The position numbers and the translations under genes were made by a program. A stretch of 64,000 nt of DNA, from positions 1-64,000 of the forward strand of contig SVBX01000012.1 of assembly GCA_015058655.1 (NCBI GenBank), given 5' to 3'. Below, piece after piece: positions 29,061 through 36,919 of the stretch. Below the pieces are notes generated by a model. The model was not told where the DNA came from. It was given only the letters and a program-made list of their open reading frames with translations, and made no database searches. How positions within the stretch are numbered: the stretch's first letter is position 1; each line of letters opens with the position of its first letter. Origin of the DNA: Pseudoselenomonas ruminantium (GTDB lineage: Bacteria > Bacillota > Negativicutes > Selenomonadales > Selenomonadaceae).

Positions 29061-29105
29061 AAAAAAGGCAATAAAGAGCCTCCTGAATACAGGAAGCTCT
29101 TTATT
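29061..29105 (-). terminator. Intra-operon terminator between flp and tadE
   Basis: AATAAAGAGC (29070-29079) pairs with GCTCTTTATT (29096-29105), and TCCTG/CAGGA extends the stem inside with one unpaired base each side. A TTTTTT tract follows on the minus strand. It would trim most transcripts after the major pilin gene. Confidence 0.85.
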
Positions 29106-29130
29106 AACATTGTTTTTTGACTCCACAATA

Positions 29131-29361
29131 TCAACCAGGATTAGTAGTTGGTGTTGTGCTACCAGACGAAGAGCCTCCTGCACTATCTATTTTAGCCTTA
29201 GTGTTGTCAAACAGGGTCTGGATAGACTTGCCTATACCACTATCACTTTTCAATGCCACGGCGGCAATAGCCACTACAAACGCCAAAATCAGAGCATACT
29301 CCACAATGCCCTGACCTTTCTGAGATTTCCTGTGGAAAAACTTGTAAATACGCTGTAACAT
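29131..29361 (-). CDS. flp: Flp-family major pilin
   Basis: The 76-aa prepilin has a basic leader ending QKGQG, then IVEYALILAFVVAIAAVALK. This is the Flp motif with Glu5-Tyr6 and a hydrophobic helix. The tail is Ser/Thr/Gly/Pro-rich. Flp pilins are cut by TadV after the Gly and assemble into thin adhesive fibres. The start is ATG 29361; an in-frame GTG three codons upstream is too close to its ribosome site. It lies between tadB and tadE and is followed by a terminator, consistent with excess pilin. Confidence 0.93.
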   Translation of the reverse strand: MLQRIYKFFHRKSQKGQGIVEYALILAFVVAIAAVALKSDSGIGKSIQTLFDNTKAKIDSAGGSSSGSTTPTTNPG

Positions 29362-29388
29362 TCCCCTCACATCCTTTCAAACACACTG

Positions 29389-30351
29389 TCAAACCTCAAC
29401 ATTGACTATGCGTTGGATAACCACATAGCCTATAACCTCAAAGGTGAAAGCTACTAGCATTGCCAGTCGCCCAATGGGGTCTTCTACCAGAATCATCAGC
29501 TGCTCCCGGCTGAATAGGAACATGAATAATGCCATGGCGAAAGGCAGTAGTATCAACACCCAAGCTGACAACCTTCCCTGTGCCGTGAGAGCGAAAATCT
29601 CACGCTTCATGCGGACACGCTCGTGAATGGTATCGCTGATAGAATCGAGAATCTGGGCCAGATTGCCGCCCACTTCCCTCTGTATCAGCACCGCCGTGAC
29701 CATCAGGTCGAGATCTCCACTGCCTACGCGCTTGGCCATAGCTTCCAAAGCTGTGTCCAGCGGCACGCTCATGGCAATCTCCCGATTCACCTGCGCGAAC
29801 TCATCGCTGATGGGAGGCTCCATTTCCCTTGCCACTACCTCCATGGACTGCTGAAAACTATAGCCTGCCCTGAGAGCATTAGCTATAGTATAAAGGCAGT
29901 CACCCAACTGCTCGGTGAAAGCATTGCGGCGACGGCGCACACGCAGGGATACAATTCCCCAGACAATGCCTGCTGCAATGACACCGAAGAGGAAAGCAAC
30001 GCTGCCGTCCAGGGTCAACATCCAGGTGACAACAGCCACCACCCCCGCGATAACAAGAAGGAGAATCATGAACTCTCCCCCCAGCAGGGGGATGCCAGCC
30101 TGGCGCATCCTCAAGTCAAGGTCCTGGATAGGCTGCCATTCAGCAATAGGCGAAGCCACCTTTGTCAAGAGCCTGCGAAGCCTGTCTCCCAGGAACGGAG
30201 AATCATCTGCGCCCTCGGCTTCGATGATATTGTAGCGGCGCAAGCGATAGAAAAGATTCGTGCGCCTCTGATGCTGCACATAAAGCAATACCAGAAGCAC
30301 CAACAGAAAGGTGAGCATTCCTGCCACCACAGCTACAAAAGCAACAGCCAT
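29389..30351 (-). CDS. tadB: Tad pilus inner-membrane platform protein TadB
   Basis: The 320-aa T2SF-type protein has an N-terminal helix, a central pair, the conserved LGDCLYTIANALRAGYSF and NLAQILDSISDTIHER, and LTAQGRLSAWVLILLPFA near the C-terminus, which is typical of TadB rather than TadC. AGGAGGTGAGG precedes ATG 30351. It is separated from tadC by flp, tadE and tadA, whereas in most Tad loci tadB and tadC are neighbours. Confidence 0.92.
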   Translation of the reverse strand: MAVAFVAVVAGMLTFLLVLLVLLYVQHQRRTNLFYRLRRYNIIEAEGADDSPFLGDRLRRLLTKVASPIAEWQPIQDLDLRMRQAGIPLLGGEFMILLLVIAGVVAVVTWMLTLDGSVAFLFGVIAAGIVWGIVSLRVRRRRNAFTEQLGDCLYTIANALRAGYSFQQSMEVVAREMEPPISDEFAQVNREIAMSVPLDTALEAMAKRVGSGDLDLMVTAVLIQREVGGNLAQILDSISDTIHERVRMKREIFALTAQGRLSAWVLILLPFAMALFMFLFSREQLMILVEDPIGRLAMLVAFTFEVIGYVVIQRIVNVEV

Positions 30352-30355
30352 GGCC

Positions 30356-31462
30356 TCACCTCCTGCCCATCACAATGTCATTAGCTAAGCTCATGACTTC
30401 GTTGACATAGGGCATGCTTTCCGGCAAATCCTTCATCAGCCGGCCACTACCTGTGATATCAGTTATCCTGCTTTCCATGGGCAATATATTCGTCACAGGA
30501 CGGCCAAACTCCTCTTCTATCTTCTTTTTTTGCTCCGCAGTGCACTTTTTCACTCCGGAAAAAAAGGGATAAATCTTCTTGCCATAAGCTCCCCAGGTAT
30601 TGAACATCTTCATGGAGCGCTTCATGTGACGGATCTCATGCCCACTTTGAATCATGGACAGCAGTATATCCGTATCGGCAAACTCTGCCAAAGCCAGCGA
30701 AATGGGGTTGAACCCTGCTGGCAAATCCAGCAATACATAGCGGAAAAGGCTTCCTGCCATGCGCACCACATCTATCAGGTTGTTTGCCTCCACCAGTTCC
30801 GCATGTTCCGGCCTGGTAGGCCCCCCCATAATCCACACGCCATTGCCCACAGGATGGAAGTAGGCTTCCAAGGTAGCCGGATTCAGCAAGCGCACATCAT
30901 GCGAGGCTTCTACCACATTATGCTGTGGCACCACATCAAAGAACATGGATACATCGCCGAACTGCAAGTCTGCATCTATGAGCGCCACAGCCTCGCCGCT
31001 TTTCTTAGCCAGTTCAATGGCCATCACCGAAGCCATGGTAGTACGCCCCGAATGTCCTTTGGGACTGAAGAAGGCCATGGTGCGGGTAGGAAGGCTCTTC
31101 CCCCGCCGCTTGTATAGCTTTATGGCCTGCAGGACATCCCTGGTGCGGAATGGCTTCACCAGGCACCCCAAAGCCCCCGCCTCAATGACTCGCTCCGCTG
31201 TGTCCGCCTTCCACTGTTCCATAGTGCCCAAGATGGTAGCCTGGGGAAAGAGGTCTATGAAACTTGACAGAAGGTTCAAATTTTGCGAATCGTCCACATC
31301 AACGAGAAAGAGATTGGGACGAAATACACTGCTCTGTCCCAAAGCCTGCTCTGCCTTGAAGAAGGTAGCGGCCAAATCAAAATCAGAGTCGATTTTCAAG
31401 GCTCCTGCCAATTGGGAAAGCCTGCCTGCTTCGTGCTCTACGAGAATCACACGATATTTCAC
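30356..31462 (-). CDS. cpaE: CpaE/TadZ-like protein: receiver-like domain plus MinD-type ATPase
   Basis: The 368-aa protein begins with a receiver-like domain (about 1-120; VDVDDS and LVKPF place an Asp and Lys at phosphoacceptor-like positions). It then has a MinD/ParA fold with LIDADLQFGDV and LLDLPAG. The deviant Walker A reads KGHSGRT. The first (signature) Lys is present but the P-loop Lys is Arg, so ATP hydrolysis is doubtful. CpaE/TadZ localises Tad pili to a cell pole. The GTG start 31462 has GGGAGGTG upstream. Confidence 0.88.
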   Translation of the reverse strand: MKYRVILVEHEAGRLSQLAGALKIDSDFDLAATFFKAEQALGQSSVFRPNLFLVDVDDSQNLNLLSSFIDLFPQATILGTMEQWKADTAERVIEAGALGCLVKPFRTRDVLQAIKLYKRRGKSLPTRTMAFFSPKGHSGRTTMASVMAIELAKKSGEAVALIDADLQFGDVSMFFDVVPQHNVVEASHDVRLLNPATLEAYFHPVGNGVWIMGGPTRPEHAELVEANNLIDVVRMAGSLFRYVLLDLPAGFNPISLALAEFADTDILLSMIQSGHEIRHMKRSMKMFNTWGAYGKKIYPFFSGVKKCTAEQKKKIEEEFGRPVTNILPMESRITDITGSGRLMKDLPESMPYVNEVMSLANDIVMGRR

Positions 31463-31479
31463 AGCCTGTCACCTCCCCT

Positions 31480-32343
31480 TCATTCAGCAACGCCAGATTC
31501 AGGCTTTTTCCTGCCACGCAGCCAGGAAAAGAAAGGTTTATTCTCTTCCTGAGCAGATTCATCATCATGCCTCGATAGGTGCTCAGCGTTCACATCGCGG
31601 TTGCTGTAGCGTCCCACCAGCTGCCAATAGCTCTGGGTCAATGGTGACAAAGGCGCGGAAAACATCAAGGGCCTGCCCATGCGGATGGACTGAGTGACCG
31701 CCTGAGAATCAAGGGGAAGCCTGTGAAAGAACGGCGCTCCAAGCAGCCGCTCCACATCTTTGGAGCTGATATACCTGTCATAATCCGCCATATTCTCCAC
31801 CAGACAGATTTTTCTTTCTTCATACTCGAAGCGCAGAAGAGTGTCGTAGCCCACCTTGTAATTTTTCACGCTGGGCAGGAAATCCGTCACTCCCATGAAG
31901 TTGATGACTGTGCTCATGTCCAGCATGACGAGGTTCAAGGTGCTGAATACAGCTGTCAGATCCAGCACGATGAAATTGAAATTGTCCATGCGCTGGATGA
32001 TTTCTGCCACCATGTCCACATCCACCAGATAAGCATCATTTATCTCTCTGGGAGGAGGCAGCACCGAAAAGGAAACACCGCCGCAGCTGTATTCTGTCAG
32101 GTAATCCTCCGCCCGAAAGCTTGCTGCGTCTTTCTCCAGGGCAGCCTGGGCATCTGCCAGGGTCACATCGCTGACCATGTCCAGATAGCCCATCACATCC
32201 CCAAACTGCAAATCCAAATCCACCAGACAGGTCTGGTAGCCTTCTTTAGCCAGCCCCGCCGCGAGATTGATGGCAGTCACGGTCTTGCCACATCCTGCCG
32301 AGGTACTGAAGACAGCAATGACTATACTTCTATGTCCTTCCAA
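31480..32343 (-). CDS. Second CpaE-like MinD/ParA ATPase
   Basis: The 287-aa protein has a MinD/ParA fold without a receiver domain: VFSTSAGCGKTVTAINLA, LVDLDLQFGDVMGYL and IVLDLTAVF. Its Walker A keeps the P-loop Lys (GCGKT) but has Ser where the MinD signature Lys should be, the opposite defect to its downstream neighbour. The basic C-terminus (SWLRGRKKP) may contact membrane. The TTG start at 32343 is supported by GGAGGGG seven bases upstream. It probably partners the other CpaE. Confidence 0.85.
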   Translation of the reverse strand: MEGHRSIVIAVFSTSAGCGKTVTAINLAAGLAKEGYQTCLVDLDLQFGDVMGYLDMVSDVTLADAQAALEKDAASFRAEDYLTEYSCGGVSFSVLPPPREINDAYLVDVDMVAEIIQRMDNFNFIVLDLTAVFSTLNLVMLDMSTVINFMGVTDFLPSVKNYKVGYDTLLRFEYEERKICLVENMADYDRYISSKDVERLLGAPFFHRLPLDSQAVTQSIRMGRPLMFSAPLSPLTQSYWQLVGRYSNRDVNAEHLSRHDDESAQEENKPFFSWLRGRKKPESGVAE

Positions 32344-32360
32344 ATCAGTACCCCTCCTTT

Positions 32361-33899
32361 TTATTCATTGTCGCTTGCCTGTCTGGCTTTTGGCAAAACA
32401 GCCCTGTTCAGGTACTTGCCAAGCGTAGATTGACTCTCCGCTGCTGCAGGAGCCGCCACTTCCTCATCTGCAGCCAAGGCCTTTTCCTCCTTGGGGTCTT
32501 CCAAAGGCGCATCCAGGTCTACAGTCTTCTTGGCAGCCTCTTCACGGCGTCCCTGATTGTAGTATTTCTCCATATCAGGAGTCATCTTGGCCTGATTAGT
32601 CTCATACTCGCTTACCAGATGCGGCGTCACCAGAATAATAAGCTCCTGATTGTCCCTCGTGCTGGTCGTGTACTTGAAGAATTCGCCAATCACGGGAATA
32701 TCTCCCAAGAAGGGGAATTTCCGCACGGTCTTGTAGTCTCTGGAATCCATCAGGCCGCCAATGACCATGGTAGAGTCAGAAGCCACCGTAACCACCGCAT
32801 CTGCCCGCCTGCGATCCAGGATGGGCTGGCCATCCACGGATTCTCCATTTGGCATACTCACCTCTGTATGCACAGCGGTGACAATGCGATTCTCCGCATC
32901 TACCACCGGCTTGAACTGCAGGATAATACCATAATCCTTGAATTCCGTATGGGGAGTGCCATTGCTGTCCCTGGTGGTGTAGGGAATCTCGCCCCCCACC
33001 TGTATGACTGCCGATTCACCGCTCATGGTGGTGATGCTGGGACGGGAGAGGATCTTGGCCCTGTTCTGGGTAACAAGGGCGCTGATGCCCATATTGATGC
33101 CGGAACGCCTGTCAGTCAGCCACTTCCAGGGATTATGGGCAAAAGTCGTATCGCCGGAGCCATAGGACTCGCCCACATAGAAGACGCCCGGAGAAGAGAA
33201 CAAATCCGAACCCGTACCGGAACCATAGACGATGCCCAGATTCTTGGTATCAGAAGGATTGATAGCTATGACCTGAGCCTCCAGACGAATCTGGGAAGGA
33301 TGGGTCATGTGCAGGAGGTCGATGACCGAGCCGTCATCCTGCATCTCATTGCCACCTATAGTGCGGCTGACATCCTTGTTCAAAGAGCTTTGGGTAGAAA
33401 GGCTCATGTTGGCATTGCTGCCTACGCTGAGACCTCCCTTGTCTCCACTCTTGACAAAGAGCTGGGCCGTACGCACAGCGTAATTTCTCTCATACTGGTT
33501 CTCTACAGTGCCCGTGAGCATGATTTTGCCGTCTACCATCTTCACATGGACATCCGGCAGATTGATAACACGCTCTATGACCTTGGCCTGCCCTGCATCC
33601 TCCGGGGAAACGCCCACCACATATTCATAGCGGCTGCCCGAAGATGTCCAGACAAACAAGGAAGTCGTTCCCGCCTTGTGAGCTACCAGCAAGAATTCAT
33701 TGTCCGAAGACGGCACTTCTATGACTGTAGCTATCTCAGGATCACCCACGGCAATCTGCGTAATGCTGTCCGGCATAGCTATGCAACGCGAGCTATGCAT
33801 ATCAACAGACAGCAGCTCCGCAGCAGACACAGGCGAAGCCGTCCAAAAGCAGCACCCGGCTGCCAGCAATCCCAAACTTTTGATTATTCCCTTCTTCAC
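32361..33899 (-). CDS. cpaC: Tad pilus outer-membrane secretin CpaC/RcpA
   Basis: The 512-aa protein has a signal peptide (KKGIIKSLGLLAAGCCFW to SAA), a pilus_CpaA-type N-domain (SRCIAMPDSITQIAVGDPEIA), a BON-like segment (KIMLTGTVENQYERNYA), and the secretin core with ILSRPSITTMSGESAVIQVGGEIPY and GGLMDSRD. The C-terminal Glu/Ala-rich tail is about 75 residues. It forms the channel through the outer membrane, showing that the host is diderm. GTG 33899 is chosen for GAGGG eight bases upstream and the canonical signal peptide. Confidence 0.93.
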   Translation of the reverse strand: MKKGIIKSLGLLAAGCCFWTASPVSAAELLSVDMHSSRCIAMPDSITQIAVGDPEIATVIEVPSSDNEFLLVAHKAGTTSLFVWTSSGSRYEYVVGVSPEDAGQAKVIERVINLPDVHVKMVDGKIMLTGTVENQYERNYAVRTAQLFVKSGDKGGLSVGSNANMSLSTQSSLNKDVSRTIGGNEMQDDGSVIDLLHMTHPSQIRLEAQVIAINPSDTKNLGIVYGSGTGSDLFSSPGVFYVGESYGSGDTTFAHNPWKWLTDRRSGINMGISALVTQNRAKILSRPSITTMSGESAVIQVGGEIPYTTRDSNGTPHTEFKDYGIILQFKPVVDAENRIVTAVHTEVSMPNGESVDGQPILDRRRADAVVTVASDSTMVIGGLMDSRDYKTVRKFPFLGDIPVIGEFFKYTTSTRDNQELIILVTPHLVSEYETNQAKMTPDMEKYYNQGRREEAAKKTVDLDAPLEDPKEEKALAADEEVAAPAAAESQSTLGKYLNRAVLPKARQASDNE

Positions 33900-33910
33900 G
33901 GCAGACACCC

Positions 33911-34822
33911 TCACTTCCCAAGTATTTTATCGCCCTGGATAATCCTTATCCCAGAGGAAGCCGGAGCCGGCTGAGGTGCCGCTGCAGGCGGCTGATAGGC
34001 CTGCACCGGTGCAGCAACTACAGGCGCAGGACTTGCTGCAGGTGCCGAAGTTTCCACCTGAGAAGACTTCAGCGTATACTCTCCGAAGCCTGCATAGATG
34101 TCCTTAGCCTGGAAAGGCCGCAAGGCCAGATATATCTCACCCACAGAGGCAGCGGACACCAGCTCCAGCATCTCTGCCGGCGCAAGGGCCAGAGTAGCTA
34201 TAGCGGGCTTGGCGCCAGCTTTCTTGTTATCCTCTCCCTGTTCTTTCTCCTTGGCGCTGGCATTCTGATTCACTGCCAGAAGCAGAACATTCTGCAGCAG
34301 GAAACGGCTGGATGCCCCCGCCTTCCCCTTCTCCACCAGGATTACATCCACATAATCCCCGGGCTTGGCAAAGCCTGCCACTCCCGTTATATCGTTTATT
34401 CCCACGGACACAGCGCGGCAGTTTTCGGGAATGGTACCCGTAAAGCCTGTCATGCCTTTGTCCGAGAAGACCTTGGATACGGTGATGATGTCACCGGCAT
34501 AGATGGTGGAAGCTGCAGGCTGCCCTACCACATCTTTCATGACCATGACAGAGCCTTTGGGAACTGCTGAAGCCGGCAACTCCTTGATTTCCAGCATATC
34601 CTCCCGAAGAGGGGTGTTGGCAGCTATGTCATCCCGGGCCACCACCACAGAACGGGTAACAGTCTGCGAAACAGGCGCCATCACCGTCACTTCTTTCTTG
34701 TCCGTCAGCCCCGTCAGGGCAAAGTAAACCACCACAAACATCAGCAAAGCGGTGGCCCCGGCCAGCATCATCAGCTGCCTGGGCTTCAAATCGTTTAACA
34801 CATCCAACAGCTTGGAAAACAT
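33911..34822 (-). CDS. cpaB: Tad pilus periplasmic protein CpaB/RcpC (SAF domain)
   Basis: The 303-aa protein has a membrane anchor (about 17-37), then a SAF domain (VVVARDDIAANTPLREDML) and the RcpC region (GFAKPGDYVDVILV). It ends with a Pro/Ala-rich tail. It works in the periplasm with CpaC, probably stabilising the secretin. ATG 34822 has GAGGGG six bases upstream, so 22 upstream codons in frame are rejected. It is the first gene of the Tad operon. Confidence 0.93.
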   Translation of the reverse strand: MFSKLLDVLNDLKPRQLMMLAGATALLMFVVVYFALTGLTDKKEVTVMAPVSQTVTRSVVVARDDIAANTPLREDMLEIKELPASAVPKGSVMVMKDVVGQPAASTIYAGDIITVSKVFSDKGMTGFTGTIPENCRAVSVGINDITGVAGFAKPGDYVDVILVEKGKAGASSRFLLQNVLLLAVNQNASAKEKEQGEDNKKAGAKPAIATLALAPAEMLELVSAASVGEIYLALRPFQAKDIYAGFGEYTLKSSQVETSAPAASPAPVVAAPVQAYQPPAAAPQPAPASSGIRIIQGDKILGK

Positions 34823-34868
34823 GGGCATCCCCTCGATTTTCATTTGTTTTTCAGTTACACCTAGCCCA

Positions 34869-34896
34869 ATTATAGCACTTTGAAGCAATTTGTCAA
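34869..34896 (-). promoter_or_regulatory. Tad operon promoter P1
   Basis: On the minus strand TTGACA (34891-34896) and TATAAT (34869-34874), both perfect consensus, are separated by 16 bases. They lie about 50 bases before cpaB. Confidence 0.85.
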
Positions 34897-34932
34897 AAAG
34901 GTAAACTTAACAAAAATTCTGCCTTCACTAAT

Positions 34933-34961
34933 ATTATAGCATGACTGCACCGCCAATACAA
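34933..34961 (-). promoter_or_regulatory. Tad operon promoter P2
   Basis: TTGTAT (34956-34961) and TATAAT (34933-34938) lie 17 bases apart on the minus strand, 64 bases upstream of P1. The two would give tandem start sites for the Tad operon. Confidence 0.6.
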
Positions 34962-35055
34962 TTTAGTCCCCTTGCAATAGACATATTTTCGCAAAATTTT
35001 CATTTTCTCTCTTTCAGTTACGCTAATCTTTGTGTACTTATTTCGAAAATTTTGA

Positions 35056-35061
35056 TATAAT
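35056..35061 (+). promoter_or_regulatory. -10 box upstream of the first receptor gene
   Basis: A perfect TATAAT on the plus strand; no good -35 was found at 16-18 bases. The MITE copy begins 22 bases downstream, so the transcript leader would include the whole element. Confidence 0.45.
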
Positions 35062-35082
35062 ACCCTTGGTAGTGAAAATCTA

Positions 35083-35238
35083 AGGAACTGGCAAGAAATA
35101 AATTGAGCATAATGCGAAGGATTAGTTTGGCTAGACAAGGCGGAGGAAGGAGGCATAGCGGTGCTATGTCGACTGACGACAACGCAGTATAGACGAACTA
35201 AGACAAGCAGAATGCTTAATTTATTTCTGAACAGTTCC
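35083..35238. mobile_element. 156-bp MITE-like element, copy 1 (TA target duplication)
   Basis: The element starts AGGAACTGGCAAGAAATAAA and ends with the complement of AGGAACTGTTCAGAAATAAA, so the termini are long imperfect inverted repeats. It is flanked by TA on both sides. An almost identical copy in opposite orientation is at 41473-41628; one substitution was noticed by eye. The TA target and non-coding size suggest a MITE mobilised by an IS630/mariner-like transposase, none of which is in the window. Confidence 0.85.
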
Positions 35239-35300
35239 TAAATTGCAGAGCAGCTGTGTTTTCGATTTACTGCCAAATACAATATGAGAGGTGCACAAGG

Positions 35301-36881
35301 ATGAGCAGCAAAAGTATCAAGACAAAGTTATTTCTCCTTCTTGCCCTGATGGGGGCAATCCCCTTCCTGGTCGCCATCATTTTCATCGGCTACAGGAATG
35401 TCATCCATATGGAAGAACATGCCAAAGAAGAATCCTGGACAAAAAATGTCACTATCAACAGCGACCTGACTCAGGAACTGGACAAAAATCTCTATGTACT
35501 CCACACATTGGCGCTTTCACCTTCGATAAAACGCTATTTGGCCGACCCCAATCCGCAGAATGAAGCAATCGTACATGATATCATCCAAAGCACCAACAGC
35601 CTCTTTCAGGATGATAACCTGCTAGCCATCGTAGATACCCACGGGCTGCAGCTCCTGCGCACGGATAACTCACCCAGGGTGAACATTACCCAGCGGAAGA
35701 ACTTCAAGGAGGTCATGAACGGAAAAGACTATGTCTCCGATATCATGATCAGCATGTCCACAGGCAGCCTGATGGTGGCCATAGCCACCCCTGTCTTCGA
35801 CAACAACCACAGAGTCATAGGCATGGTAGAAAGGAATTTCTACCTGGATGTACTGCAAAATTTCATTCAGACCCAAAACAATGAGCACACTTCCATCTAC
35901 ATCCTTGACCGCGAGAACAAGGTAGTGGCCCACTCCGAAGGAGACAAATCAACGGAAGAGCTTGATTTGTCAGATGAGCTGATGCTGATAAAAAAAGCTC
36001 TCGACGGACACCAAGGCACAGCCCATGTAGATGAGGAAGGGACAAATATCCTTGCCACCTACTCCGTCAACCAGCTCAGCGACTGGAGCATAGTCACTCT
36101 CATGCCCTACAGGCAAATCTGGCTGACAGTGAACGATGCCATCGCCCGTGGTCTCGTCCTTGGCTTCGTGGTCATGCTGTTCGTGAACATGGCAGCCCAC
36201 CTGATGGCCACCCGCATCACCCGTCCCCTGAGAGAAATAACAGATGCCGTCACGAAAATAGCCAGCGGTCAGACCGATATCGAGAAGCTGCAGGTAACCT
36301 CCGATGATGAGCTGGGTGAAATGGCCAAGGCTGTCAATGAGATGACTGCCATGCGAGGAAACGCCAGCAGCACAGTCATCCACGATTTCCTGACGGGGCT
36401 CTATACAAGGGAAGCCATGGAAAACCTCTGCCGCAGGAAACTGATGGAATACAACGAGGCCACCGCCTCTCCCGGTATGGTGTCCATCATCCTCATAGAC
36501 CTGGACCACTTCAATAAGGCCAGCAGGGATGAGGGACATGAATACGGCAACCAAATTCTCAAAGACTTTGCCAACCGCCTCGAAAGCCTCTTCCAAAATT
36601 CCGCTTGCCTGGGACGCCTGGAAGGCGATGAGTTCATGATTATCCTGGACAATCAGAAAGATTTGGACTCCATCAAGAGAAATGCCGCTCAGGTGAACAA
36701 GATAGCCAGAGAGATAACAGTAAATGGCCAAAATGCCGGTCTTTCAGCCAGCATCGGCGTAGCCATCGCCCCTGTAGACGGCAAGACCTACAACCATCTG
36801 TTCCACGCAGCTGACCTCGCCCTTTTCCAGGCCAAAGACCAAGGCAGGGACTGCTATCATCTGGCCAGCGACTCCGAATGA
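35301..36881 (+). CDS. Membrane receptor with dCACHE-like sensor, HAMP and degenerate GGDEF (EGDEF)
   Basis: The 526-aa protein has a first helix at about 11-31, a periplasmic dCACHE-like region (about 35-275; DTHGLQLLRTD, YVSDIMIS, MVERNFYLD), a second helix near 285, HAMP (about 305-355) and a GGDEF fold (about 365-520, with DLDHF and SIGVAIAPVDGKTYNHLF). The signature reads RLEGDEF, with Glu for the first Gly, and the guanine-contact Asn is replaced (KASRDEGH). The RxxD inhibitory site is absent. It may be an inactive GGDEF that binds GTP or a partner rather than making c-di-GMP. Start ATG 35301 follows GAGAGGTG. It diverges from the Tad operon. Confidence 0.88.
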   Translation: MSSKSIKTKLFLLLALMGAIPFLVAIIFIGYRNVIHMEEHAKEESWTKNVTINSDLTQELDKNLYVLHTLALSPSIKRYLADPNPQNEAIVHDIIQSTNSLFQDDNLLAIVDTHGLQLLRTDNSPRVNITQRKNFKEVMNGKDYVSDIMISMSTGSLMVAIATPVFDNNHRVIGMVERNFYLDVLQNFIQTQNNEHTSIYILDRENKVVAHSEGDKSTEELDLSDELMLIKKALDGHQGTAHVDEEGTNILATYSVNQLSDWSIVTLMPYRQIWLTVNDAIARGLVLGFVVMLFVNMAAHLMATRITRPLREITDAVTKIASGQTDIEKLQVTSDDELGEMAKAVNEMTAMRGNASSTVIHDFLTGLYTREAMENLCRRKLMEYNEATASPGMVSIILIDLDHFNKASRDEGHEYGNQILKDFANRLESLFQNSACLGRLEGDEFMIILDNQKDLDSIKRNAAQVNKIAREITVNGQNAGLSASIGVAIAPVDGKTYNHLFHAADLALFQAKDQGRDCYHLASDSE

Positions 36882-36919
36882 TACGAAGAATCATACCTGA
36901 CACAAAGAGGTGAAAACAC

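Noticed and set aside
34893-35156. 87-codon minus-strand frame covering the MITE and Tad promoters, including a short MKILRKYVY peptide
   Set aside because: The N-terminal part comes from the MITE and recurs in copy 2; the rest overlaps both predicted promoters and has only a weak ribosome site.
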